This document shows positions 56,776-64,000 of a stretch of DNA of 64,000 bases, one piece after another. Origin of the DNA: Alkalicoccobacillus plakortidis (GTDB lineage: Bacteria; Bacillota; Bacilli; Bacillales; Bacillaceae_D); assembly GCF_023703085.1 (NCBI RefSeq), contig NZ_JAMQJY010000001.1, positions 434,001 to 498,000 on the forward strand, read 5' to 3'. The notes under the pieces were generated by a model. The model ran no database searches, was not told the origin of the DNA, and worked only from the letters and a program-made list of their open reading frames with translations. The position numbers and the translations under genes are program-made. Within the stretch, counting starts at the first letter, position 1. Each line of letters begins with the position of its first letter.

Positions 56776-58229
56776 TAGCTGTTCACCTTCTTTTGATCCA
56801 CGATCGCTTCTTCCTCAAACAACACCCCATGCTCTACAGTCCAAACCCTTGTCGCAAAATGTGTTAGAACGTCCATGTCATGCGTCACCATGATAATGGT
56901 GATGCCTTGCTCTCTGCACGATTCAATCATCTCTAAAAGAGCAAACGTATTTTTGGCATCTTGTCCAAAAGTCGGTTCATCTAATAATAAGACGGATTGA
57001 TCCTTCACAATGGCTGTAGCCACACTTAGTCTTCTTTTTTGTCCTACAGAAAGTTGATAGGGGTGTTGTTCCTGCTGCTTACTCAATGAGAATGAGTCTA
57101 GACAATTTTGTACAATGTGTTGAATTTGTTCAGCTGGCTTTTGCTCTTGTTTTAATGTAAAGGCAATTTCATCAAAAACTCGATTCGTTACAAATTGATA
57201 TTCAGGATTTTGAAAAACAAAGCCGACAGTGTCACTAATTAGGTTCTTCTTCTTCACTTGTGTTCCATGTAGAAAATATTTGCCGTCATGGTTTAGGACA
57301 TTCATCAAACCAAGTAGCAATGTACTTTTCCAGCACCATTTTTGCCTGTCACACAAATCCACTCTCCAGGATAAACCTTAGCATCCTGTACGTTTAACTT
57401 CGCTTCTTTTCTGCGCAGAACTTGGAATGTATCTAACTTAATAACAGGTTCATTATGTTGTTGAACTAGTAATTGCTTTGACCAATCCCTTGAAGCAACA
57501 TACTCCTGCCAAACGCCTGGAAACCAGATACCATAGTCTCTTAATGTTTCTTTATACGTAGAAAAAATGTGCTCAGTTGTACCATCAGCTATAATCTGAC
57601 CCTCTGTATCTAAAACAATAACTCGGTCCACAAAATCGAGCACATGATCAATTTTATGTTCAACAATAATCACCGTACGATCTGCTGCAACAGATTGTAT
57701 CGTCTGCCAAATCTGCTCTGTACCTTCTGGGTCAAGCATGGCCGTTGGTTCATCAAAGATTAATGTAGATGGTTGAAGGGCCAGGCACAGATGCAATAGC
57801 TAAGCGTTGTTTCATACCTTGGGAAAGCTGAGATATTGGCGTGTGTACATTTGTAAGTTCCAAACCCACTTGCTTAAGATAGGCTACAATCTGACTGTGC
57901 ATCTCTTCTCGCTTCACACCTAGGTTCTCCAAAACAAAAGCGATTTCCTCATCAACATAAGGCATGCAAAACTGACTATCCGGATCCTGAAAGACATATC
58001 CCCAAGAATCCGGTTGGGTTAGCTCATCGTATTTAAGTGGAAGTTGAATAGCTCCTGGTACTAAACCGGTTAAAACTTGAAGAAGCGTAGATTTCCCGCT
58101 TCCACTTGGTCCAAGGATTAACACTTTTTCACCTTCTATGATTTGAACACTTAAATCTTTAAATAACAGATTACCGCTTCCAGGAAATGTTAAGCGTAGG
58201 TTTTTCACTCCCGAAATCACTGATGTCAT
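56775..58229 (-). CDS. ykoD: ECF transporter ATPase with two ABC domains, YkoD-like, two frameshifts as read
   Basis: About 485 residues in three frame segments. Domain 1 has Walker A GPSGSGKSTLLQVLTG and signature LSQGMKQRLAIAS. The frame breaks near 57780-57786 (GCCTGG where GCTGG gives SVLALQPSTLIFDEPTAML). Domain 2 begins near VYPGEWICVTGKNGAGK. A missing A at 57328-57334 breaks it inside Walker A (GKSTLLLGLMNV). It continues with LSVGQKRRLSVATAIV and VLLLDEPTFGQDAKN. Duplicated ATPase halves in one chain are typical of YkoD. It energises YkoE/YkoC-mediated uptake of thiamin precursors. Confidence 0.9.
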
Positions 58230-58244
58230 CTGACCACTCCATTT

Positions 58245-58823
58245 CTATTTCTCAAGAGTTTCCAGATCTGCTTTTGAGGATGGTCTGAGCAGATCCGTCA
58301 CACCAGTTTTCTCTAATGCTTTGACAAGATAATAAGCAAAAACACCGGCAATTAAAATACCACTTAATGTCCTTAGTACTAACACAAGAGTTAAATTCCA
58401 ACCAACAAGATCAAACATATACCCTCTGTTCCAATCCATAATAAAAGATCCCCCTGCAGATGCCGCTCCAGCTAGTGACGTAGTCATTAATGAGAAACTT
58501 TTGTAGAAGAAGAATGCAAATACAAGTTCTGCTCCAAGTCCTTGCATCACTCCATAGATGAGGACTTCTAATCCATACTGTGAACCCACGATAAACTCAC
58601 CGGAGGCCGCTGCAGTTTCTGCAATTAGAGCCACTCCTGGTTTACGAATAATTAAAAATGCAACGGTTGCCGCGATAAACCACATTCCATACATAAGCTC
58701 GTTGATCTGCAATGGAAACAGCTTTAAACTATCATTTACTGGCCCCCATAGTCTGTAAACAACGGCAAAAACGACTGCGATAATAACCGTTACCAAAATG
58801 TCTGTTAATGTCAATCTCTTCAT
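58245..58823 (-). CDS. ykoE: ECF transporter substrate-binding (S) component, YkoE-like
   Basis: About 192 residues and six membrane helices. MKRLTLTDILVTVIIAVVFA opens the protein, and LWGPVNDSLKLFPLQINELM followed by YGMWFIAATVAFLIIRKPGV matches YkoE. I chose the ATG at 58823, 8 bases after GAGAGGG, over the ATG at 58847. YkoE binds HMP or related thiamin precursors in B. subtilis. First gene after the TPP riboswitch and its terminator. Confidence 0.9.
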   Translation of the reverse strand: MKRLTLTDILVTVIIAVVFAVVYRLWGPVNDSLKLFPLQINELMYGMWFIAATVAFLIIRKPGVALIAETAAASGEFIVGSQYGLEVLIYGVMQGLGAELVFAFFFYKSFSLMTTSLAGAASAGGSFIMDWNRGYMFDLVGWNLTLVLVLRTLSGILIAGVFAYYLVKALEKTGVTDLLRPSSKADLETLEK

Positions 58824-58861
58824 CAAGTCATCCCTCTCGTTCATCATTTCCCCAGTGACTC

Positions 58862-58899
58862 AAAAAAAGAAGCCACTCCAAAATTGGAGTGGCTTCTTC
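58862..58899 (-). terminator. Riboswitch-controlled terminator
   Basis: On the minus strand GAAGCCACTCCAA pairs with TTGGAGTGGCTTC and is followed by a run of seven T residues. It lies between the TPP aptamer and ykoE, the place of a transcription-attenuation stem. The aptamer's 3' part (AGTGGAGTCGACTC) offers an alternative pairing. Confidence 0.9.
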
Positions 58900-58949
58900 G
58901 TTATTGTACACACTTGCCCCAAAAGCAAATCGTAAATAGAAGAGTCGAC

Positions 58950-59031
58950 TCCACTTTCCTACGCTAGTATTATCTAGATCAGGTCAAGGGTTAAGGCAAA
59001 AGCCTCTCTCAGCGTACGCGCCCCTAGTGGA
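58950..59031 (-). promoter_or_regulatory. TPP riboswitch (THI box)
   Basis: The minus strand carries the thi-box core: GGGGCGCGTACGCTGAGAG, then ACCCTTGACCTGATCT, AGATAATACTAGCGTAGG, closed by a CCACT/AGTGG P1 stem. Together with the downstream terminator it should stop transcription of ykoEDC-tenA when thiamin pyrophosphate is plentiful. Confidence 0.95.
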
Positions 59032-59095
59032 AATAACGTTATATTGTTTGTACGGTTTTATTTAAACATAATTTTCAAGCTGCGACAATACTTTT

Positions 59096-59887
59096 TTAGG
59101 ATAGTTTGTCTAAAACGGCTTCAACTTCAGTGAGCGATTTAATTTCAAATGTTGGTTCAACATCTTCAGTCGTTTGATTCCGTCGATTCACCCAAATAGA
59201 TGAGATTCCCGCTCGCTTCGCACCAAGAATATCTGTCATTAGATTATCGCCAACCATAACAACTTCTTCATTATTTAGCTCCATTAATGATAAGGCATGC
59301 TCAAATATACCTTTATCCGGCTTGCCTTTACCGTAAGCACCGGAGATTACAATGTGGTCAAAATACGGAACCAATTCAGGCGTAAGCTCTAACTTAATAT
59401 TTTGTAAGTCAGGAGATCCATTTGTTAATAATAAAAGCTGATAGTTTTCTTTGAGTGCGTCGAGCACCTCAAATGTCTCTTCATAAACAATTGGATTCTT
59501 CCGACGTTCCAATGGAAAACGTTCAGAAAGTTCTTTAGCTAGCTCCTTATTGTCTACCCCACATTTTTGCAGTCCTAGATCCCATGACGCATAACGATAG
59601 CCAGGAGCTAACTCTTTTAATTTCTGAAACTCTTCTTCTCTATCTTGAAAATTAGCCCAGAGACCTTCAAATGGATTAATACCAATTAATTGAGTAAATG
59701 AAAATGTTTCATAAGAAGCGTACAACTTTTTTGCTTCTTCTCTTACTGCATGTTCTAGTTCTTCAACTTCAATACGATTATCGTGTTCATGGGCATATTC
59801 ACAAGTTGCTGTGAAAGCCTTTTGAACACTTTTTTGATCCCATAAAAGAGTATCATCTAAATCAAAAAAAACAGCTTTAATCATCAA
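59096..59887 (-). CDS. HAD-family hydrolase (YjjG/YsaA-like phosphatase)
   Basis: 263 residues with HAD motif I IKAVFFDLDDTLLWDQ, motif II LLLLTNGSPDLQ, a Lys in YGKGKPDKGIFEHAL, and motif IV EVVMVGDNLMTDILGAKRAG. The helical cap of subfamily IA is inserted after motif I. Such enzymes dephosphorylate nucleotides or sugar phosphates; the substrate is not predictable. It stands alone between the riboswitch leader and ilvE, on the same strand. Confidence 0.9.
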   Translation of the reverse strand: MMIKAVFFDLDDTLLWDQKSVQKAFTATCEYAHEHDNRIEVEELEHAVREEAKKLYASYETFSFTQLIGINPFEGLWANFQDREEEFQKLKELAPGYRYASWDLGLQKCGVDNKELAKELSERFPLERRKNPIVYEETFEVLDALKENYQLLLLTNGSPDLQNIKLELTPELVPYFDHIVISGAYGKGKPDKGIFEHALSLMELNNEEVVMVGDNLMTDILGAKRAGISSIWVNRRNQTTEDVEPTFEIKSLTEVEAVLDKLS

Positions 59888-59934
59888 GGATTCCCTTTCT
59901 GTATTACATTATATAGTTCTTCTCATTTTTTCTG

Positions 59935-61009
59935 TTATTTTACTTCGTGTGTCCAATTAAATGGATCCTCAATTCTTCCTTTTTGGATTCCAGTTAACGT
60001 TTCATACAATTTTGTAGCAAGTGCACCTGTTTCACGATTATTAATCAGAGTTTGTTGACCTTTCAAGCTAAGCTCTCCAATTGGTGAAATCACTGCTGCA
60101 GTACCTGTTCCAAATGCTTCTTCTAAACGATTTTCTTCAATAGCTAAAAGAACTTCATCAATTGAGATTTTCCGCTCTGTAACTTGTACATCCAAGCTTT
60201 TTAATAATTCTATGATCGATTTACGTGTTACACCTTCAAGAATACTACCACTTAATGCTTGGAGTGATTACTTCTCCATCAATTTTAAAGAATACATTCA
60301 TGCTTCCTACTTCTTCAATGTATTTCTTTTCAGCACTATCTAACCACAGTACTTGTGCTTGTCCATGCGCAGTTGCTTTATCTTGGGCTTTATAAGCAGC
60401 AGAGTAATTTCCCGCTGTTTTCGCCATACCTGTACCACCTAATGCGGCTCTTGTATATTCATCTTCAACATAAATACCAACTGGTGCAATTCCTTCTTTA
60501 TAATAAGAGCCTACTGGTGATAGGATAATCATAAATTTATACGTAGCTGATGGAGCCACACTCAAGTTAGGTTCAGTTGCAATAATAAATGGGCGAATGT
60601 ATAACGAAGTTCCTTCATATGTAGGAATCCATTCTCTATCTAATTTTAATAACTCTGATAAGTAATCAATAACAAGCTCTGGATCAATATCAGGAATACT
60701 TAAACGATCGCTTGAACGATTAAGTCTTTTAAAGTTTTGTTCAGGCCTAAATAAAAGAATTCGTTCATCGTCCGTACGGTAAGCCTTAAGCCCTTCAAAT
60801 ACAGTTTGTCCGTAGTGATAAATCATCGCTGCTGGATCTAGTGTTAGGGGTTGATAAGGTATAATTCGTGGACTGTGCCAGCCATTTTCAGTTGAATAAT
60901 CCATAATAAACATATGATCAGTAAATGTTTTACCAAACTCAAGAGTTTCAGGATCTGGCTTTGTTTTATGGTGCGTTGCGGTCATAATTTCTAATGTTTG
61001 ATCAGACAT
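59935..61009 (-). CDS. ilvE: Branched-chain amino acid aminotransferase IlvE, frameshifted as read
   Basis: About 358 residues, class IV PLP-dependent fold. It has YHYGQTVFEGLKAYRTDDER, LYIRPFIIATEPNL, the PLP-lysine region GGTGMAKTAGNYSAAYKAQD, and YIEEVGSMNVFFKIDGEVIT. The frame breaks at 60257-60262 (CCAAGC where CCAGC gives TPALSGSILEGVTRKSIIEL). The end contains EEAFGTGTAAVISPIGEL. It interconverts Leu, Ile, Val and their keto acids. The ATG at 61009 follows AAGGGGAG; a longer upstream frame is not needed. Confidence 0.94.
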
Positions 61010-61091
61010 ATTAAGAAACTCCCCTTTTATCCACAATTATTACATTGTTATGAATCTATTATAACATGTTCGCTCACTTTTTGAATGAGCC

Positions 61092-61904
61092 TTATCCCTT
61101 ACTCTCTTTCATATAATTTCCAAGCTCCATAATCATCGCTCCCATTCGCTCGATTTGTGGAGCCACAATTCTTTTTACACCTTGATTGGATAATTCTTCT
61201 GACGTTACTTTCCCAACAGACACAGCCACAACATTATTCTCAAATAACTTTAACAGATTCTCTTTTTTATGATGCTTGATTGCTACCTTAAATAACTCCC
61301 TAGCTTGAATACCTGTTGTGAAACAAATCGCGTCATAACAACCACTTTCAAGTTCGTCTAATAAAAGTAACACATCTTCTTCTTTTACAGAGACATGCTG
61401 ATAAGGCAAGATTTCTTTTGATATTGCCCCATTGGTTTCAAGAAATGTACGTAATAATGGCGCATCCATTCCATGAAGTTGGACCATAACTAACTTATCA
61501 TTCAAATCCAAGTCTCTCATAACTTCAATAAGACCAGCAGTTGTGCCGTCTTCATCTCTGAGATCGGGCACAAACCCGTATTTTTTTAACACGGCATGTG
61601 TTTTATACCCTCTTGCAGCAATTGTAGCTCCTTGTAATGCTTCATAAAGCTGCTTATCAAATTTTTCTTTCTCTGCAAGTCTAAACAGAGTTTCCGTGCC
61701 AATTCCTGTAGTGAAAACAAACACATCTGGTTTTTTCATGATGGTCGCTTGAAATTCTTCTGCTACATCTAGCTCGGCTAAAAACACAGTTCCTTGTAAA
61801 GATCTTACCTCACTTGTTCCGCCTTGTTTTCTAATAATAGTCTGCATCTCATCTGTCTTTCTCGAAGCAGCTAAAGCTGTGTGGCAATTGATTAGACTTT
61901 TCAT
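61092..61904 (-). CDS. Uroporphyrinogen-III synthase-like (HemD-domain) protein
   Basis: About 270 residues. The two-lobed HemD fold is suggested by ALAASRKTDEMQTIIRKQGG, DVFVFTTGIGTETLFRLAEK, AICFTTGIQARELFKVAIKH and VVAVSVGKVTSEELSNQG. The gene is isolated from other heme genes, so it may be an accessory HemD-domain protein rather than the housekeeping synthase. Such stand-alone forms occur near nitrite-reduction or siroheme genes. The ATG at 61904 follows GAAGGATG. Confidence 0.75.
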   Translation of the reverse strand: MKSLINCHTALAASRKTDEMQTIIRKQGGTSEVRSLQGTVFLAELDVAEEFQATIMKKPDVFVFTTGIGTETLFRLAEKEKFDKQLYEALQGATIAARGYKTHAVLKKYGFVPDLRDEDGTTAGLIEVMRDLDLNDKLVMVQLHGMDAPLLRTFLETNGAISKEILPYQHVSVKEEDVLLLLDELESGCYDAICFTTGIQARELFKVAIKHHKKENLLKLFENNVVAVSVGKVTSEELSNQGVKRIVAPQIERMGAMIMELGNYMKESKG

Positions 61905-62175
61905 ATAAGTACATCCTTCCCCAACCAAAAATACTCGAAATAGATATTTACACAGTTAGAATAAACTGAATATATCATGTTTTTGTTTATTCGTTAAGTT
62001 AATTACCTTTTTGTGTTATCAATACGGTACGTGAAATTTTATAAGTTTACCTAGGTCAACATACTTTTCTTATAGCTAGATAACTGACTTAGGCTAATCA
62101 TCTTGCTGTAGACCCACTCAATCATGCTCTGTTAAGATACTTACGTGAACAGAATGTCGAAAGTGAGGATTACCT

Positions 62176-63054
62176 ATGGAGCGTTATAGCCAACTTAAAA
62201 AAGGTGAAAAGGGCGCATGGCTCAGCATCATCACATATATTATTTTAGCCGCAGTAAAGCTGACCATTGGCACACTGTTTTTTTCAGATGCATTACGCGC
62301 AGATGGTTTAAATAATGCTACAGACATTGTAGCTTCAATAGCTGTGTTAGTAGGCTTGCGAATTTCACAAAAGCCACCTGATGCCAATCATCCCTATGGT
62401 CATTTTCGCGCTGAAAATATTGCCTCACTCATTGCTGCGTTTATTATGGCAGCAGTTGGACTCCAAGTCTTGGTGGAGGCTGGCCGAAAATTATTTACTG
62501 AACCAGAAGCACCAGATCTGACAGCCGGTTGGGTAAGTTTTATTTGTGCCTTAATTATGTTTGTTGTTTATCGTTATAATAAAAAACTCGCTAAAGACGT
62601 AAACAGCCAGGCATTAGTTGCTGTTGCGGCAGATAATCGTTCAGACGCCTTAGTAAGTATTGGTGTAACGATTGGAATCCTTGCTTCTCAGTGGAATATC
62701 GCATGGCTTGACACATTAACAGCCTTCATTATTGGACTGTTAATCTGCTATACAGCATTTGATATCTTTCAAAAAGCAACACATTCACTAACTGACGGTT
62801 TTCACGAGCGTGACCTGAATCAATATAAAGCCTCCATCGAGGTTCTTGAGCACGTAGAGGCCTTAAAAGTTGTTAAAGCACGACAGGTTGGCTCATCAAT
62901 CTATGCAGATGTAGTGATTGAAGTATCTCCTGATTTAAATGTAAGGGATAGCCACAGAATTGCCGATCAAGTAGAAGAAGTGATGCGTGACGAACACCAA
63001 ATCTCAAACACTCATGTGCATGTTGAACCATCTGAGGAAACGAAGCAAAGTTAA
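62176..63054 (+). CDS. mneS: Cation diffusion facilitator, MneS/YeaB-like manganese exporter
   Basis: 292 residues with six membrane helices and a C-terminal cytoplasmic ferredoxin-like domain. SDALRADGLNNATDIVASIA supplies metal-site Asp residues, DANHPYGHFRAENIASLIAA follows, and AADNRSDALVSIGVTIGI forms the second half of the site. It closely resembles B. subtilis YeaB (MneS). It exports divalent metal, probably Mn, in exchange for protons. It stands alone and is followed by a strong terminator. The metal is inferred from similarity. Confidence 0.85.
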   Translation: MERYSQLKKGEKGAWLSIITYIILAAVKLTIGTLFFSDALRADGLNNATDIVASIAVLVGLRISQKPPDANHPYGHFRAENIASLIAAFIMAAVGLQVLVEAGRKLFTEPEAPDLTAGWVSFICALIMFVVYRYNKKLAKDVNSQALVAVAADNRSDALVSIGVTIGILASQWNIAWLDTLTAFIIGLLICYTAFDIFQKATHSLTDGFHERDLNQYKASIEVLEHVEALKVVKARQVGSSIYADVVIEVSPDLNVRDSHRIADQVEEVMRDEHQISNTHVHVEPSEETKQS

Positions 63055-63071
63055 GAGCGACTCATCATGAT

Positions 63072-63101
63072 AAACGATCCTTCGATTAGGATCGTTTTTT
63101 T
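63072..63101 (+). terminator. Terminator of the cation efflux gene
   Basis: AAACGATCC (63072-63080) and GGATCGTTT (63089-63097) form a perfect stem, followed by T residues. Confidence 0.9.
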
Positions 63102-63141
63102 AGTTTTTAGTTGCTTATTTTGAGTGTGAGGTAGAGCGGGA

Positions 63142-63815
63142 TCCTGGTGCGGCGTGCGAGGTCTTACTGTCGAGTGTAGTCTCTTGGTGCGGCGTAAGCA
63201 CTTCTTGCTAACGTGGGCCTTTCTCTTGCTAAGGTAGAGTAGCTCTTGGTTTTACTGCTGCTTTTCTTGGTGTAGGTGCACTGAGCTTAGTAATTGTTTG
63301 GTTTCGCTTGACGTTTCATCAAATTCTCTTGCTATCGTAGTTAGTCTCTTGATGAATCAAAGATTTATCTTAGTTACAATTACATGTTTCTTGGTATTGA
63401 GCTTGGTTTACTCTTGCTTTGGGTTTTCCTTCTAATCGGTCTAAACCTGAATAGGTTTACTCCTTTTAGTCATTTTGAGGGTTGAGAAATGGGTTGCTCT
63501 TTTTATTTGAAGATGGCTCTTGGTGTGATGCAGGAGATTCTTGCCATAGTTGCTATTTCTCTTGTTAACGTAAAGTAGCTCTTACTCCCACCACTGTTTT
63601 TCTTAGAGTAGGTGCACTGAGCTTAGTAATTGTTTGGTTTCTCTTGACGTTTCGTCATTTACTCTGGCTATCCCTACTCGTCTCTTGATGGTTTAACTAT
63701 CTTGCTTGGTCTCAATCATGTGTTTCTTGGTATTGCTTTTAGTCCTTTTCCTCTCCTGTTTTAAGTTCTTGTTTTTCTAGAAAAATGCTTGGCATCACAT
63801 GTTGGAAGATCTTGA
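63142..63815. repeat. Phased CAAGA array 2 (minus orientation) with an internal 336-bp duplication
   Basis: TCTTG (CAAGA on the minus strand) or a near variant recurs at 63162, 63182, 63203, 63224, 63244, 63265, 63285, 63306, 63327, 63347, 63368, 63389. It resumes at 63498, 63518, 63539, 63560, 63580, 63601, 63621, 63642, 63663, 63683, 63704, 63725, 63767 and 63787. Spacing is 20-21 bp. The block around 63224-63405 recurs 336 bp later with partial identity (for example GGTGCACTGAGCTTAGTAAT in both). No reading frame or terminator-like hairpin is seen. Confidence 0.8.
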
Positions 63816-64000
63816 GTGGTAGTTTTTAACTTTGAAAATAAGACCGCTTTTGCACAAAACCTCCACACTCTCATCCCCGATTTCTCCCTTTCATCCTCGA
63901 TTCCACCCCTCATCCTCACTCACTTATGTTGAATTTTCTGAAAAATATGGTTTATCTCCATTCAAATCGGGTACATAATAAATAGAAAAAGACGAGACCA
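63816..64000. other. Window end, no gene recognised
   Basis: A pyrimidine-rich stretch with C/T-rich repeats (CATCC, CTCC) follows the array. No open frame with a ribosome-binding site is visible before the window ends. Confidence 0.4.

Overview
The window reads as chromosome from a low-GC, endospore-forming Bacillaceae bacterium. The taxon is inferred from gene content: a GerA/GerB/GerC-type germination operon, ClpE with CtsR boxes, an HrcA/CIRCE element, a WalR box, a TPP riboswitch, OpuC, YkoEDC/TenA and SdpRI homologues. Several exported proteins are very acidic, which would suit an alkaliphile or halotolerant species, but this is inference. I see no prophage, insertion sequence or CRISPR array.

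Layout. 1-3.3 kb: end of a carotenoid desaturase gene, an ICMT-like methyltransferase, an sdpR-sdpI pair and a divergent isochorismatase-family hydrolase. 3.5-10.7 kb: an ECF sigma/anti-sigma pair, two acetyltransferases, and a run of tiny membrane proteins around structured non-coding DNA. 10.9-14 kb: a probable electrophile/quinone-stress regulon (NAD(P)-binding protein, SDR, old yellow enzyme, MarR regulator) with identical operators. 14.3-21.5 kb: a plant-polysaccharide block (GH42, GH78 rhamnosidase, GH35) with two cre-like sites. 21.9-26.7 kb: acetyltransferases, an HxlR regulator with a dehydrogenase, and a DJ-1/PfpI protein with a WYL regulator. 27-33 kb: htpG behind a perfect CIRCE, then the germination operon. 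33-38 kb: two luciferase-like monooxygenases, small genes, a tRNA-Arg, a phased repeat array and exoA. 38.5-46.9 kb: clpE, a soluble chemoreceptor, a cell-wall endopeptidase, a YhdH-type reductase, a lipid kinase and a DNA glycosylase. 46.9-50.3 kb: opuC osmoprotectant transporter. 51-55.1 kb: sulfate transporter with yezD. 55.2-59 kb: tenA-ykoCDE under a TPP riboswitch. 59-63 kb: HAD phosphatase, ilvE, a HemD-like protein and a cation-efflux protein, then a second phased array.

Two signals stand out. (1) About two dozen genes are interrupted by single-base indels. Twelve of these events, in eleven genes, are the same: an extra T/A that turns GCTGG/CCAGC into GCTTGG/CCAAGC. This looks like a systematic consensus error rather than gene decay, so I annotate these genes at their reconstructed full length. 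(2) Two non-coding arrays (37.13-37.46 kb and 63.14-63.81 kb) carry a CAAGA-like pentamer every 20-21 bp, about two helical turns, over hundreds of bases. I know of no described element of this kind. A third repeat family joins tRNA-Leu-like 3' halves to terminators and follows several minus-strand genes.
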